The notes below the pieces were generated by a model, which saw only the letters and a list, made by a program, of their open reading frames with translations, was not told the DNA's origin and ran no database searches. Below are positions 18,864 through 28,223 of a stretch of DNA of 64,000 bases, one piece after another. Source of the DNA: Yoonia sp. GTDB lineage: Bacteria > Pseudomonadota > Alphaproteobacteria > Rhodobacterales > Rhodobacteraceae. Each line of letters starts with the position of its first letter. Position 1 is the stretch's first letter. Position numbers and translations under genes: made by a program. The stretch spans positions 86,598 to 150,597 of the forward strand of contig NZ_JAGYJK010000007.1 in NCBI RefSeq assembly GCF_018402175.1, written 5' to 3'.

Positions 18864-19085
18864 TCATTTCTGGTCTGGCGCGTCGGGGTCGGATTGGCCG
18901 ATCCCCTTGAACACCCATTTCAGCGGGAACACCCAGGCGATCCCCAACACGACATAGATCAGGAATTCAATCGCCATAGGAAACCGGCTTGCCTCGGACA
19001 TGATGGTGACGGCCAGCACGATATAGGCGGGCAGGCCCACGACCAGCACGAACAGGGACAGGCGTTTGCGGTTCTTGTAGGTCAT
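18864..19085 (-). CDS. DUF2842 small membrane protein
   Basis: 73 residues with two predicted membrane helices (LFVLVVGLPAYIVLAVTIM and AIEFLIYVVLGIAWVFPL) and a short charged tail (GIGQSDPDAPDQK). The pattern TYKNRKRLS-helix-helix-PLKWVFKG matches the alphaproteobacterial DUF2842 family; no function is known. ATG 19085 is preceded by GAGGAT. It follows purA by five bases and is probably cotranscribed with it. Confidence 0.8.
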   Translation of the reverse strand: MTYKNRKRLSLFVLVVGLPAYIVLAVTIMSEASRFPMAIEFLIYVVLGIAWVFPLKWVFKGIGQSDPDAPDQK

Positions 19086-19090
19086 GATCC

Positions 19091-20383
19091 TCAATCAGCG
19101 AAAGGGTCGGTCACAAGGATCGTATCCTCGCGCTCTGGTGAGGTGGAAACTAGGGCGACGGGGCAATCGATCAACTCTTCGATGCGGCGGACGTATTTGA
19201 TCGCCTGTGCGGGCAGATCGGCCCAGGACCGTGCGCCCATGGTGGATTGCGACCAGCCTTCGATTTCCTCGTAGATCGGGGTGCAGCGCGCCTGCTGGTC
19301 GGCGGCGGTGGGCAGGTAGTCCAGCCGTTCGCCATCCAGATCATAGCCCACACAGATTTTCAGCACCTCGAACCCGTCCAGCACATCGAGTTTGGTCAGC
19401 GCGATCCCGTTGATCCCCGATGTTGCACAGGTCTGGCGCAGCAGGCAGGCATCAAACCAGCCGCAGCGGCGTTTGCGCCCTGTCACGGTGCCGAATTCAT
19501 GGCCGCGCTGGCCCAGCCGTTCGCCATCGGCGTCATGCAATTCGGTCGGGAACGGCCCTTCGCCCACACGGGTGGTATAGGCTTTGACGATGCCCAGCAC
19601 GAAATCAATCGCGCCCGGCCCCATGCCGACGCCTGTCGCCGCCTGCCCCGCGATCACATTGGACGATGTGACATAGGGATAGGTGCCAAAATCAATATCC
19701 AGCAGCGCGCCCTGCGCGCCTTCGAACAAGATGCGCTTGCCCGCCTTGCGCTGTTCGTTCAGCACCTTCCAGACGGGGGCGGCATAGGGCAGCACCTGCG
19801 GCGCGATGGCGCGCAGATCGGCCAACAGCGCCGCGCGGTCAATGGGGTCCAGCCCCAGACCACGCCGCAGCGCATCATGATGCGCCAGCGCGCGGTCCAG
19901 CCGCAGTTCCAGCGTGGCATCATCGGCCAGATCAGCCACCCGGATCACGCGGCGGCCGACCTTGTCCTCATAACACGGGCCGATGCCACGGCCTGTCGTG
20001 CCGATTTTCGCCATGCCGACCGCCGCTTCGCGGGCGCGGTCCAGTTCGCCATGGAACGGCAGGATCAGCGGGGTATTTTCCGCCACCATCAATGTGTCCG
20101 GTGTGATCGTCACACCCTGATCGCGCAGAATGCCGATTTCCTTGATCAGATGCCAAGGGTCCAGCACCACGCCATTGCCGATCACGCTCAGCTTGCCGCC
20201 GCGCACGATCCCCGAAGGCAGCAGCGACAGTTTATAAACCTTGCCGTCAATGACCAGCGTATGGCCCGCATTATGCCCGCCCTGAAAGCGCGCGATGATA
20301 TCGGCCCGTTCGGACAGCCAGTCCACGATCTTGCCTTTGCCTTCATCGCCCCACTGGGCACCGACGACCACCACATTTGCCAT
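19091..20383 (-). CDS. purA: Adenylosuccinate synthetase
   Basis: 430 residues, the usual length. Converts IMP, aspartate and GTP to adenylosuccinate, the first committed step to [22 protein letters not shown] is the N-terminal catalytic/P-loop signature. [16 protein letters not shown] carries the catalytic His, [17 protein letters not shown] is the IMP loop, and [17 protein letters not shown] and TKLDVLDG are the GTP-side motifs. Divergent from secG. Confidence 0.97.
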   Translation of the reverse strand: MANVVVVGAQWGDEGKGKIVDWLSERADIIARFQGGHNAGHTLVIDGKVYKLSLLPSGIVRGGKLSVIGNGVVLDPWHLIKEIGILRDQGVTITPDTLMVAENTPLILPFHGELDRAREAAVGMAKIGTTGRGIGPCYEDKVGRRVIRVADLADDATLELRLDRALAHHDALRRGLGLDPIDRAALLADLRAIAPQVLPYAAPVWKVLNEQRKAGKRILFEGAQGALLDIDFGTYPYVTSSNVIAGQAATGVGMGPGAIDFVLGIVKAYTTRVGEGPFPTELHDADGERLGQRGHEFGTVTGRKRRCGWFDACLLRQTCATSGINGIALTKLDVLDGFEVLKICVGYDLDGERLDYLPTAADQQARCTPIYEEIEGWSQSTMGARSWADLPAQAIKYVRRIEELIDCPVALVSTSPEREDTILVTDPFAD

Positions 20384-20566
20384 AAAACTGTCCTTTGCTG
20401 ACCCGATGCCCCCTATAGCGATGCGCGCGCAGGCGCGAAACCGGAAAGTTGCGCCCTGCCGGTGCCAGCGCCCGCCCGCATCATCGCGCGAAAAGACAAC
20501 AGGGGTTGCGGGAGGCGCTGTCTGCTTTTAGATACGCGCCAGTGCGCAAGCCCCGAAAGGCAAGAA

Positions 20567-20920
20567 ATGGAAAACGTCGTCCTTATCATCCACCTGATCC
20601 TGGCGCTCAGCCTGATCGGGACCGTTCTATTGCAGCGGTCCGAAGGTGGCGGTTTGGGTATGGGCGGCGGTGGCGGCACGGCGAACAGCCGGCCCCCCGC
20701 ATCTGCGATCAGCAAGTTCACATGGATGCTGGCGGCGGCATTCATCGCCACATCGATCACGCTGACGCTGATCGCTGCGGGCAATACGGCGGGATCATCG
20801 GTTGCGGACCGCGTTGGCGGGATCAACCTGAACCAGAATGACGTGACGGTGCCGGACCTTGGCGACAGCCTGTTGCCCCCCTCTGCTGCCGAAGAGCCGT
20901 TGCTGCCCGCAGGCGACTGA
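20567..20920 (+). CDS. secG: Preprotein translocase subunit SecG
   Basis: 117 residues. Two membrane helices (VVLIIHLILALSLIGTVLL and FTWMLAAAFIATSITLTLI) flank the glycine-rich SEGGGLGMGGGGG loop typical of SecG. A Pro/Leu/Glu-rich tail follows, as seen in alphaproteobacteria. It is the accessory channel subunit of SecYEG. Start ATG 20567 (MENVVLII) matches the family; the longer open frame upstream does not. Located directly upstream of pyrG. Confidence 0.93.
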   Translation: MENVVLIIHLILALSLIGTVLLQRSEGGGLGMGGGGGTANSRPPASAISKFTWMLAAAFIATSITLTLIAAGNTAGSSVADRVGGINLNQNDVTVPDLGDSLLPPSAAEEPLLPAGD

Positions 20921-21078
20921 CCACAACCGATTGCCGATCTGCAACGGTCGACAACATGATCTTGCGTCACGAGGTTGCGCTTCGGCGCCGAATCCACTAT
21001 GGGTCAAATCCCGTGATGATGCGATTTTAACGGGTCGCTTTCCCACTTATTCTGGACTTTTCACGGGGGCAGCCGCCT

Positions 21079-22722
21079 ATGGCACGTTATATTTTCATCA
21101 CCGGTGGCGTTGTGTCTTCTTTGGGCAAGGGGCTGGCCTCGGCCGCCCTTGGGGCCCTGTTGCAGGCGCGCGGGTTTTCGGTGCGGCTGCGCAAGCTTGA
21201 TCCTTACCTGAACGTCGATCCGGGCACGATGTCACCGTTTGAACATGGCGAGGTTTTCGTCACCGATGACGGGGCGGAAACCGATCTGGATCTTGGGCAT
21301 TACGAACGCTTTACCGGCGTGCCTGCACGGCAAACGGATTCGGTCAGTTCCGGGCGCATCTATTCCACCGTGCTGGAAAAGGAACGGCGCGGCGATTATC
21401 TGGGCAAGACCATTCAGGTCGTCCCCCATGTCACCAACGAGATCAAGGAATTCCTGAAAATCGGCGAAGACGAGGTCGATTTCATGCTGTGCGAAATCGG
21501 CGGCACCGTCGGCGATATCGAGGGCCTGCCGTTTTTCGAGGCGATCCGCCAGTTCGCCCATGACAAGAAACGCGGCCAGTGCATTTTCATGCATCTGACC
21601 CTGCTGCCCTATCTGGCCGCCAGCGGCGAGTTGAAAACCAAGCCAACCCAGCACAGCGTCAAGGAATTGCAATCCATCGGCATCGCGCCCGATATCCTTG
21701 TCTGCCGGTCGGAACACCCGATCCCCGAAAAAGAACGCGAAAAGATCGCGCTGTTCTGCAATGTGCGCAAAGAGGCGGTTGTCGCAGCCTATGATCTGAA
21801 ATCCATCTACGAGGCCCCATTGGCCTATCATGAACAGGGGCTGGATCAGGCGGTGCTGGATGCCTTCGACATCTCGCCCGCGCCCGCGCCGAACCTTGCG
21901 ATGTGGCATGATGTCTATGACCGCATCCACAACCCCGAAGGCCATGTAAAAGTCGCCATCGTCGGAAAATATACCCAGTTGGAAGACGCCTATAAATCCA
22001 TCGCAGAGGCGCTGACCCATGGCGGCATGGCCAATCGCGTCAAGGTCAAGATCGAATGGGTCGATGCGGAACTCTTCGACCGCGAAGATGCCGCCCCCTA
22101 TCTGGAAGGCTATCACGCCATTCTGGTCCCCGGCGGGTTCGGCGAACGCGGCACCGAGGGCAAGATCAAGGCCGCGCAATTCGCGCGCGAAAAGAAGATC
22201 CCCTATCTGGGCATCTGTCTGGGCATGCAGATGGCCGTGATCGAGGCGGCGCGCAACGTGGCGGGGCTGGCCAAGGCGGGGTCAGAAGAATTCGACCACG
22301 AGGCCGGTGGCAAACGGTTTGAACCTGTGGTCTATCACCTCAAGGAATGGGTGCAGGGCAACCACACCGTCGCGCGCAAGGCCGATGACGACAAGGGCGG
22401 CACGATGCGTCTGGGGGCCTATACCGCCAGCCTCACGCCCGGCTCAAAGGTCGCAGATGTTTATGGCAGCACCACGATCGAGGAACGGCATCGGCACCGC
22501 TATGAGGTGGACACCAAATACCGCGAGACGCTGGAAAGCGCGGGCCTGTTGTTTTCGGGCATGTCGCCCGATGGCAAGCTGCCCGAGATCGTGGAATGGC
22601 AGGATCACCCCTGGTTCATCGGTGTGCAGTTCCACCCCGAGCTGAAATCGAAACCCTTTGCGCCCCACCCGCTGTTCGCCGATTTCGTGCGCGCCGCGGT
22701 CGAGATGTCGCGGCTGGTCTGA
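21079..22722 (+). CDS. pyrG: CTP synthase
   Basis: 547 residues, complete. Synthetase domain (1 to about 270) begins [20 protein letters not shown] with the P-loop; the GATase domain has the nucleophile in [14 protein letters not shown] and His-Glu in [17 protein letters not shown]. Makes CTP from UTP with glutamine nitrogen. The secG-pyrG order is common in alphaproteobacteria. A strong bidirectional terminator follows. Confidence 0.98.
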   Translation: MARYIFITGGVVSSLGKGLASAALGALLQARGFSVRLRKLDPYLNVDPGTMSPFEHGEVFVTDDGAETDLDLGHYERFTGVPARQTDSVSSGRIYSTVLEKERRGDYLGKTIQVVPHVTNEIKEFLKIGEDEVDFMLCEIGGTVGDIEGLPFFEAIRQFAHDKKRGQCIFMHLTLLPYLAASGELKTKPTQHSVKELQSIGIAPDILVCRSEHPIPEKEREKIALFCNVRKEAVVAAYDLKSIYEAPLAYHEQGLDQAVLDAFDISPAPAPNLAMWHDVYDRIHNPEGHVKVAIVGKYTQLEDAYKSIAEALTHGGMANRVKVKIEWVDAELFDREDAAPYLEGYHAILVPGGFGERGTEGKIKAAQFAREKKIPYLGICLGMQMAVIEAARNVAGLAKAGSEEFDHEAGGKRFEPVVYHLKEWVQGNHTVARKADDDKGGTMRLGAYTASLTPGSKVADVYGSTTIEERHRHRYEVDTKYRETLESAGLLFSGMSPDGKLPEIVEWQDHPWFIGVQFHPELKSKPFAPHPLFADFVRAAVEMSRLV

Positions 22723-22736
22723 CCGCGCGGGTGGGT

Positions 22737-22770
22737 GGGGCTGAAATATTTGTCACAATATTTCAGCCCC
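22737..22770. terminator. Bidirectional terminator between pyrG and the MipA-like gene
   Basis: A perfect 14-bp inverted repeat, GGGGCTGAAATATT and AATATTTCAGCCCC, separated by TGTCAC. It lies in the 52-base gap between two convergent genes. AT-rich stem tops and GC-rich bases fit a shared terminator. Confidence 0.75.
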
Positions 22771-22774
22771 CCTC

Positions 22775-23512
22775 TCATAACCCGAAGCTGAAGCGCCGCG
22801 TGACCATCAGGCTGACACTGGTCTGATCCTTGCTTTGCACGATGGGGCTGTCGGCGGCGTCGCCCTGCAGCTGGTCATAGCGCAGGATGCCAAGCACGCC
22901 CCAATCGGGTGTGACCTGATACATGACCTCGGCCACGATGCCGGCGCTGATCACCCCTGCATCTGCATCATAGGCGTCAAAGGCGCTGGCCGTTGCCTCG
23001 GCTGCGGTGACGCCGAAATAGGTCTGCGCGTAATCGTCGCTGCCCCATAACAGGCGCGGGCCACCGCGCATGGACCATGCCTCATCGGGTGTATAGACAA
23101 AATCACCCCCAACCTCGGCCACGAAAGCCTCATGTCCGCCGAAACCATAGCGCAGGGCGGTAAACACTTCGTATTGCGGGGCAATGAAGCTCACCTTCCC
23201 ACCCACTTCCAGCGTCGCATCAATATCACCCAGCCCGGTCAGTTCGGCATGGTCATCAGCCGTCCGCGCCGTGACAAGGCGCAGCGACCCGCCAAGACCA
23301 AGGCTGTAAAGCCCGCTGTCACCCAGCGCAAAATCCCCTGCCGAGGTTTCACCGCGCCTCAGCCGTCCGGTGATGCCGGTCTTGGTGCTGTCCGCCCCGA
23401 AATAGGCCGGGGCAGATCTTGCGCCCAAGCCGATAAAGATGCTTGGGCTATCATTCGTCTGGGCCAGCCCGGCCATCGGGAACCCCAGCGCCAAAATCAT
23501 CAAACCACGCAT
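22775..23512 (-). CDS. MipA/OmpV-family outer-membrane protein
   Basis: 245 residues. Signal peptide MRGLMILALGFPMAGLAQ, then alternating-strand sequence ending in an aromatic C terminus (VSLMVTRRFSFGL) typical of an outer-membrane barrel. Blocks such as SIFIGLGARSAPAYFGADST and TPDWGVLGILRYDQLQGDAADSPIV are the hallmarks of MipA/OmpV scaffolding porin-like proteins. The start ATG 23512 gives the signal peptide directly; the open frame upstream is not signal-like. The specific role is unknown. Confidence 0.88.
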   Translation of the reverse strand: MRGLMILALGFPMAGLAQTNDSPSIFIGLGARSAPAYFGADSTKTGITGRLRRGETSAGDFALGDSGLYSLGLGGSLRLVTARTADDHAELTGLGDIDATLEVGGKVSFIAPQYEVFTALRYGFGGHEAFVAEVGGDFVYTPDEAWSMRGGPRLLWGSDDYAQTYFGVTAAEATASAFDAYDADAGVISAGIVAEVMYQVTPDWGVLGILRYDQLQGDAADSPIVQSKDQTSVSLMVTRRFSFGL

Positions 23513-23630
23513 AACTTTCCTTTCATCCGTCTGGCGCCACCAAATCGCGTCTGGCACCCAGAGGCAAGTGACTTGGCACCACGGCCGCACAAGGATAGGC
23601 ACGCATCAGCCCAATCAAAGGTATCAGATC

Positions 23631-24419
23631 ATGCTGTCCTATCAACACGGCTATCATGCCGGCAATCTTGCGGATGTCCATAAACATGCGCTGCTGGCGT
23701 GGATGCTGGCCTATCTGACGCAAAAGGACAAACCCCTGTCCTATCTGGAAACCCATGCCGGACGCGGGCTTTATGATCTGACCGATGCCGCCGCCCTCAA
23801 GACCGGCGAGGCCGCCAAGGGGATCGCCATCGCCGCCGACTGGTTTGCGCCAGATCATCCTTATAGGGCTGTACTGGGACAGATCAGGGCGAAATACGGG
23901 GTAAACGCCTATCCCGGCTCGCCGCTCGTTGCTGCCGAAATGCTGCGCCCTGTAGACAGTATCCATCTGGCCGAATTGCATCCGCAGGAATACGCGGCGC
24001 TGGCCGCCAATATGGCCCCCTACGGCGGCGTGTTCCGCCAACGCGACGGGTTCGAGATGGCGCTGTCGCTCTGCCCGCCCGATCCGCGTCGCGGGCTGAT
24101 GTTGGTCGATCCCAGTTTCGAGGTCAAAACGGATTACGACACGATCCCGCCGCTGCTGGCCAAGGTGCATCGCAAATGGGGCGTGGGGGTTCTGGTGCTG
24201 TGGTATCCGGTCCTGACCGATGGCCCGCACCGCCTGATGCTGCGCGCCTTGCAGGATGCTTTCCCCGAAGGATTGCGCCACGAAGTCAGCTTTCCCCCCG
24301 CCCGTGACGGGCACCGGATGGTTGGCTCTGGCCTGTTCGTGGTGAACCCGCCTTACGGGTTGCAGGACGAAGGCGCGCGCCTGTCAGCGATGTTCCGACA
24401 GCGGCTTATGCAGAATTGA
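23631..24419 (+). CDS. rlmJ: 23S rRNA (adenine(2030)-N6)-methyltransferase RlmJ
   Basis: 262 residues. N terminus MLSYQHGYHAGNLADVHKHA and THAGRGLYDL are characteristic of RlmJ (formerly YhiR). The catalytic motif IV reads LMLVDPSFEVKTDYD, where the usual N6-adenine motif is DPPY; the DPS(Y/F) form is a notable variant. The end VGSGLFVVNPPYGL is typical. It acts on free 23S rRNA. Start ATG 23631 is clear; the longer upstream frame overlaps the MipA gene on the other strand. Confidence 0.92.
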   Translation: MLSYQHGYHAGNLADVHKHALLAWMLAYLTQKDKPLSYLETHAGRGLYDLTDAAALKTGEAAKGIAIAADWFAPDHPYRAVLGQIRAKYGVNAYPGSPLVAAEMLRPVDSIHLAELHPQEYAALAANMAPYGGVFRQRDGFEMALSLCPPDPRRGLMLVDPSFEVKTDYDTIPPLLAKVHRKWGVGVLVLWYPVLTDGPHRLMLRALQDAFPEGLRHEVSFPPARDGHRMVGSGLFVVNPPYGLQDEGARLSAMFRQRLMQN

Positions 24420-24456
24420 TGTTTGTTCCGGCGCGAAAATCCCCTATGTCGGTCAT

Positions 24457-24894
24457 ATGTTTGCAGACTTGATCCGGCGCATGACCGCCCCCGCCCCACA
24501 GCCCCTGTCCGACCCTGATGCCCGCTTGGCGCTTGGCGCGCTTCTGGTGCGCCTCGCGCGCACCGATGGCCGCTATGATCCCGCCGAAAAGGCACAGATC
24601 GACCAGACCATGATGTCCCGCTACGCCCTGACCGAGGCTGAGGCCGCAACCCTGCGCGCCGATTGCGAGGTCTTGGAATCAGAGGCCCCCGACACCGTCC
24701 GTTTCACCCGCGCGATCAAGGAGGCCGTTGTCTATGACCAGCGCCTGTCGGTGATCGAGGCTTTGTGGCGGGTCGTCATGGCCGATGGTCAGCGCGATGC
24801 ACATGAAGACAGCATGATGCGGATGACAACGTCCTTGCTGGGGATCACCGATCAGGACAGCAATGCGGCACGGTTGCGCGTCACGCCGTCATGA
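24457..24894 (+). CDS. TerB-like (tellurite-resistance/DjlA N-terminal type) protein
   Basis: 145 residues, all helical, cytosolic. The pattern RLALGALLVRLARTDGRYDPAE followed by LSVIEALWRVVMADGQRDAHE matches the repeated acidic D-G-x-x-x-x-x-E turns of the TerB fold, which bind divalent metals. The role outside ter operons is generally unknown, and no other ter gene is present. Its stop overlaps the ATG of the next gene (ATGA), so the two are probably coupled. Confidence 0.8.
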   Translation: MFADLIRRMTAPAPQPLSDPDARLALGALLVRLARTDGRYDPAEKAQIDQTMMSRYALTEAEAATLRADCEVLESEAPDTVRFTRAIKEAVVYDQRLSVIEALWRVVMADGQRDAHEDSMMRMTTSLLGITDQDSNAARLRVTPS

Positions 24895-25634
24895 TCGCCA
24901 GCCTGCCGATGTATCTGCGCCCCGCCAACAGGGCGGCGCATCATGCGCTATGGGCCTTGATCCGTGATCAATTGCGCCAGCGCGATATACCGGCACCTGA
25001 TGCTTTGGACGAGGCGATCGATTTCGAGGCCAGCTGGGCGCATCCCGATCTGGTGCTGGGCCAGATCTGCAATCTGCCTTACCGCGCGCAGTTCCGTGAC
25101 CGCGTAACACGGGTTGCCGCGATGGATTACGATCTGCCGGGCTGTGCGCCGGGCTATTATAATTCGGTTTTCATCGTGCATCGCGACAGCCACCTCTCCG
25201 ATCTGCGTCATTTGCGCGGGCGTCGGATGGCCGCCAGCGCCCTGTTGTCGCAATCGGGCTATGGCGCAGCCCAGCAATGGGCGGCGGATCAGGGGTTTGT
25301 GTTTGCCAGCCCGCTGATTACCGGCAACCATGCCGCCAGCATCAAGGCCGTGGCGACAGGGGCCGCCGATTTTGCCAGTATCGACGCGCAGACATGGTGG
25401 ATGGCGCAGCAGGACGATCCGCTGACCGGACAGGTCAAGGTCATCGGCACCACACCCGCCAGCCCCTGTATGACGCTGATCACGCGCAAAGGGCAGAACC
25501 CCGCGCCCTATCTGGCCGCTGTCAGTGATGCCATTGCAGCCTTGCCTGAAACTCATCGTCAGATGCTGGGGCTGCGCGGCGTTGTGGCGCTGCCGGCTGC
25601 GGCCTATGACATCGCTTTGCCGCCTGATCCTTAG
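24891..25634 (+). CDS. PhnD-like substrate-binding fold protein without signal peptide
   Basis: 247 residues. Resembles type 2 periplasmic binding proteins of the phosphate/phosphonate (PhnD) group: GQICNLPYRAQF, APGYYNSVFIVHRDS, DLRHLRGRRMAASALLSQSG and ADFASIDAQTWWMA correspond to conserved blocks. It has no signal peptide (starts MIASLPMYLRPANRAAHHAL) and no transporter genes beside it. It may be a cytosolic sensor or enzyme relative rather than a transport component. Coupled to the TerB-like gene by a 4-base overlap. Confidence 0.75.
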   Translation: MIASLPMYLRPANRAAHHALWALIRDQLRQRDIPAPDALDEAIDFEASWAHPDLVLGQICNLPYRAQFRDRVTRVAAMDYDLPGCAPGYYNSVFIVHRDSHLSDLRHLRGRRMAASALLSQSGYGAAQQWAADQGFVFASPLITGNHAASIKAVATGAADFASIDAQTWWMAQQDDPLTGQVKVIGTTPASPCMTLITRKGQNPAPYLAAVSDAIAALPETHRQMLGLRGVVALPAAAYDIALPPDP

Positions 25635-25749
25635 GCATCTGCCTCATGACGTATGGTCAACCGTTACCAAACCGTTGCAAACGCCGCGAAAAGCGGGCCT
25701 AATCGGCGCGGAGTTAAGCAATCGAGCCTGCCAGAAAAGAAGCCTGAGC

Positions 25750-26523
25750 GTGACCAACAGCGTCCCCGTGATCGAAATTCGTGACCTCCATAAATCCTAT
25801 GGGTCGCTTGAAGTGTTGAAGGGCGTCGATATCACCGCGCCCGCAGGCCATGTCGTGTCGCTGATCGGATCGTCGGGATCGGGCAAATCCACCTTGCTGC
25901 GCTGCGCAAACCTGCTGGAGGACAGCCAGCAAGGCGATGTGATCTTTTGTGGCGAGGCCGTGACCTGGAAAGGCACCGGATTGAACCGCCGTCCGGGCGA
26001 TCACGCGCAGATGATCCGCATCCGCACCAACCTGTCGATGGTGTTCCAGCAGTTCAATCTCTGGGCTCATATGACGATTCTGCAAAACGTGATGGAAGCG
26101 CCCGTCACCGTTCTCAAACGCCCCAAGGCCGAGGTCGAAGCCTCGGCGCGCGCCTATCTGGACAAGGTCGGCATTGGCGACAAATGCGATGCCTATCCTG
26201 CGCAGCTGTCAGGTGGTCAGCAGCAACGCGCGGCCATCGCGCGCGCGTTATGCATGAAACCCAAGGCGCTGTTGTTCGACGAACCGACCAGCGCGCTGGA
26301 CCCCGAACTGGAACAAGAGGTGATCCGCGTGATCAAGGATCTGGCCGCCGAGGGCCGCACCATGATCATCGTCACCCATGACATGCGCCTTGCCGCCGAT
26401 GTCAGCGACCATGTCGTGTTCCTGCATCAGGGCCGCATCGAAGAACAAGGCGCGCCTGACGCGCTTTTTGCCAATCCGACAACGGAAAGACTGCGCGGAT
26501 TTCTGTCCGCAACAGTCGCTTAA
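25750..26523 (+). CDS. ABC transporter ATP-binding protein, polar amino-acid (PAAT) type
   Basis: 257 residues. Walker A GSSGSGKSTLLRC, Q-loop VFQQFNLW, signature LSGGQQQRAAIARAL, Walker B ALLFDEPTSALDPE and switch His in VTHDM are intact. The closest family type is GlnQ/HisP/OccP. The start is GTG 25750 (VTNSVPVIEIRDLHKSYG); the frame is open further upstream without similarity. First gene of a transporter set (ATPase, binding protein, two permeases) that runs into glutamylation genes, pointing to import of an amine or basic amino acid. Confidence 0.93.
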   Translation: MTNSVPVIEIRDLHKSYGSLEVLKGVDITAPAGHVVSLIGSSGSGKSTLLRCANLLEDSQQGDVIFCGEAVTWKGTGLNRRPGDHAQMIRIRTNLSMVFQQFNLWAHMTILQNVMEAPVTVLKRPKAEVEASARAYLDKVGIGDKCDAYPAQLSGGQQQRAAIARALCMKPKALLFDEPTSALDPELEQEVIRVIKDLAAEGRTMIIVTHDMRLAADVSDHVVFLHQGRIEEQGAPDALFANPTTERLRGFLSATVA

Positions 26524-26540
26524 TCATCAACGGGAGAAGT

Positions 26541-27263
26541 ATGATGAACAAACTGATCGTGACAACTGCAACCTTGGCCCTGCTGGGCGGCATGGCGATG
26601 GCGCAAGACGTGGTGCGCCTTGGCACCGAGGGCGCCTATCCTCCGTACAACTTCATCAACGACGCCGGTGAAGTCGACGGGTTCGAGCGTGAACTGGGCG
26701 ACGAGCTGTGCGCGCGTGCCGAACTGACCTGCACATGGGTCACCAACGACTGGGACAGCATCATTCCGAACCTCGTGTCCGGAAACTATGACGCGATCAT
26801 CGCCGGCATGTCGATCACCGAAGAACGCAAGGAAGTCATCGACTTTTCAGACCCTTACACACAGCCGGACCCATCAGCGTTTCTGGCCATGGGCGATGTT
26901 GATTTTGCAAACGCCGTGATAGCGGCGCAATCCGGCACCATTCAGGCCAGCTATGTCACCGGCATGGCCGGTGCGACCTTGCTGGAATTCGCGACACCGG
27001 ATGAAACCATCTCGGCCGTGCGCAACGGCGAGGCGGATGCGGTTCTGGCCGACAAGGCGTTTCTGGAACCCATCGATTCCGAAGGCGGCGATCTGTCCTT
27101 TGTCGGTGACGACGTGCTGATCGGTGGTGGCATCGGTCTGGGCGTGCGCCAGTCGGACACCGCATTGCGCGACACATTCAGCGCCGCGATCCAGTCGATG
27201 AAGGATGACGGCAGCCTGAACGCGCTGATCACCAAGTGGCTGCCCGGTTCGTCCACGTTCTAA
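26541..27263 (+). CDS. Periplasmic solute-binding protein of the PAAT transporter
   Basis: 240 residues. Signal peptide MMNKLIVTTATLALLGGMAMAQ. The bacterial extracellular solute-binding family 3 pattern is clear: LGTEGAYPPYNFINDAGEVD, the DWDSIIPNLVSGNYDAIIAG block, and MSITEERKEVIDFSDPYTQP. It captures the ligand for the permeases downstream; ligand specificity cannot be read safely. CGGGAGAAG precedes the ATG. A stable hairpin lies between it and the permease genes, which would favour a higher level of this protein than of the membrane parts. Confidence 0.93.
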   Translation: MMNKLIVTTATLALLGGMAMAQDVVRLGTEGAYPPYNFINDAGEVDGFERELGDELCARAELTCTWVTNDWDSIIPNLVSGNYDAIIAGMSITEERKEVIDFSDPYTQPDPSAFLAMGDVDFANAVIAAQSGTIQASYVTGMAGATLLEFATPDETISAVRNGEADAVLADKAFLEPIDSEGGDLSFVGDDVLIGGGIGLGVRQSDTALRDTFSAAIQSMKDDGSLNALITKWLPGSSTF

Positions 27264-27272
27264 GCGCAAGGC

Positions 27273-27294
27273 GCCCCGGCCACCGCGCCGGGGC
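27273..27294 (+). terminator. Hairpin between binding-protein and permease genes
   Basis: GCCCCGGC (27273-27280) and GCCGGGGC (27287-27294) form a GC-rich 8-bp stem with a 6-base loop just after the stop codon. There is no T-run, so partial termination or protection of the upstream mRNA is more likely than full termination. This is a common arrangement in ABC operons. Confidence 0.55.
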
Positions 27295-27416
27295 CTCACC
27301 CAAGCCTGTCCCATTTCCCTTGATCGTGCGGTCCCGCCATTTTCAGCTTTTGTTCAGATCCCGCGACCCTTGAACGCCTGCAATGGTTTGCCTGCTACCT
27401 CACGACCGGCAAGCAT

Positions 27417-28223
27417 ATGCAGATCTATTACGCTGTCTGGACGGTGCTTTTGTTGCTGGCGCTGACCGCACCTGCGGCGCTGGCCTTCGGCTTTGCCGGT
27501 GCGGCCGCCGCGCGCAGCGCCGTGGCCCCGCTGCGCTGGATCGGCAAGACCTATATCGCCGTGGTGCGCGGCGTGCCCGATATCGCGTTTTTCCTGTTCT
27601 TCGTGATCGCGCTGGACCAGTTGCTGGAATATATCCGCCACCGGGTCAAATGCCCCGACTGGGAACAGGCCGTCTGGCAAGGCAATGATTTCGTCGTCTG
27701 TCAGGCCGCGAAACTGCCCCTGGGCAATGCGCCGCAATGGGTGCATGACACCTATGCCTTTGCGGTCGCGGCTTTTACCTTTGCCATCGTGTTCGGCGCT
27801 TTTGCCGCCAATGTCCTTTATGGCGCGATGCGCGCCGTGCCGCGCGGCCAGTTGGAAACCGCCGAAGCCTATGGCATGAGCCAGCGCCAGACCTTCTGGC
27901 GGGTGCTGGTGCCGCAGATGTGGGTCTATGCCCTGCCCGGCCTGTCGAACCTGTGGATGGTGCTGATCAAGGCTACGCCGCTGTTGTTCCTGCTGGGGAT
28001 TCAGGACATCGTCTATTGGGCGCGCGAATTGGGCGGTGCGGCACAGCCCCGCTTTACCGATTACCCGCATCCTGACTGGCGGCAATGGTATTTCCTTGCG
28101 CTGCTGGTGTTTTATCTGTGCTTTACCAAACTGTCCGAGATCGTGCTGGACCGGATCATGGCGCGGCTGACATTCGGGCAGGCCACCGCCGCAGGCGAAG
28201 CCCAGCGCAAGGCCGCTGCATGA
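27417..28223 (+). CDS. ABC transporter permease, PAAT type (first)
   Basis: 268 residues from ATG 27417, with about five membrane helices. The permease loop reads ETAEAYGMSQRQTFWRVLVP and matches the EAA motif; VRGVPDIAFFLFFVIALDQ is the usual early block. Coding-like sequence of the same family (LERLQWFACYLTTGKHM) continues in frame upstream to about 27357. No ATG/GTG/TTG lies in that stretch before the stop codon at 27321, so the true start may be an unusual codon (CTG 27378 or ATT 27339) or be hidden by a sequence error. Overlaps the second permease by four bases. Confidence 0.88.
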   Translation: MQIYYAVWTVLLLLALTAPAALAFGFAGAAAARSAVAPLRWIGKTYIAVVRGVPDIAFFLFFVIALDQLLEYIRHRVKCPDWEQAVWQGNDFVVCQAAKLPLGNAPQWVHDTYAFAVAAFTFAIVFGAFAANVLYGAMRAVPRGQLETAEAYGMSQRQTFWRVLVPQMWVYALPGLSNLWMVLIKATPLLFLLGIQDIVYWARELGGAAQPRFTDYPHPDWRQWYFLALLVFYLCFTKLSEIVLDRIMARLTFGQATAAGEAQRKAAA

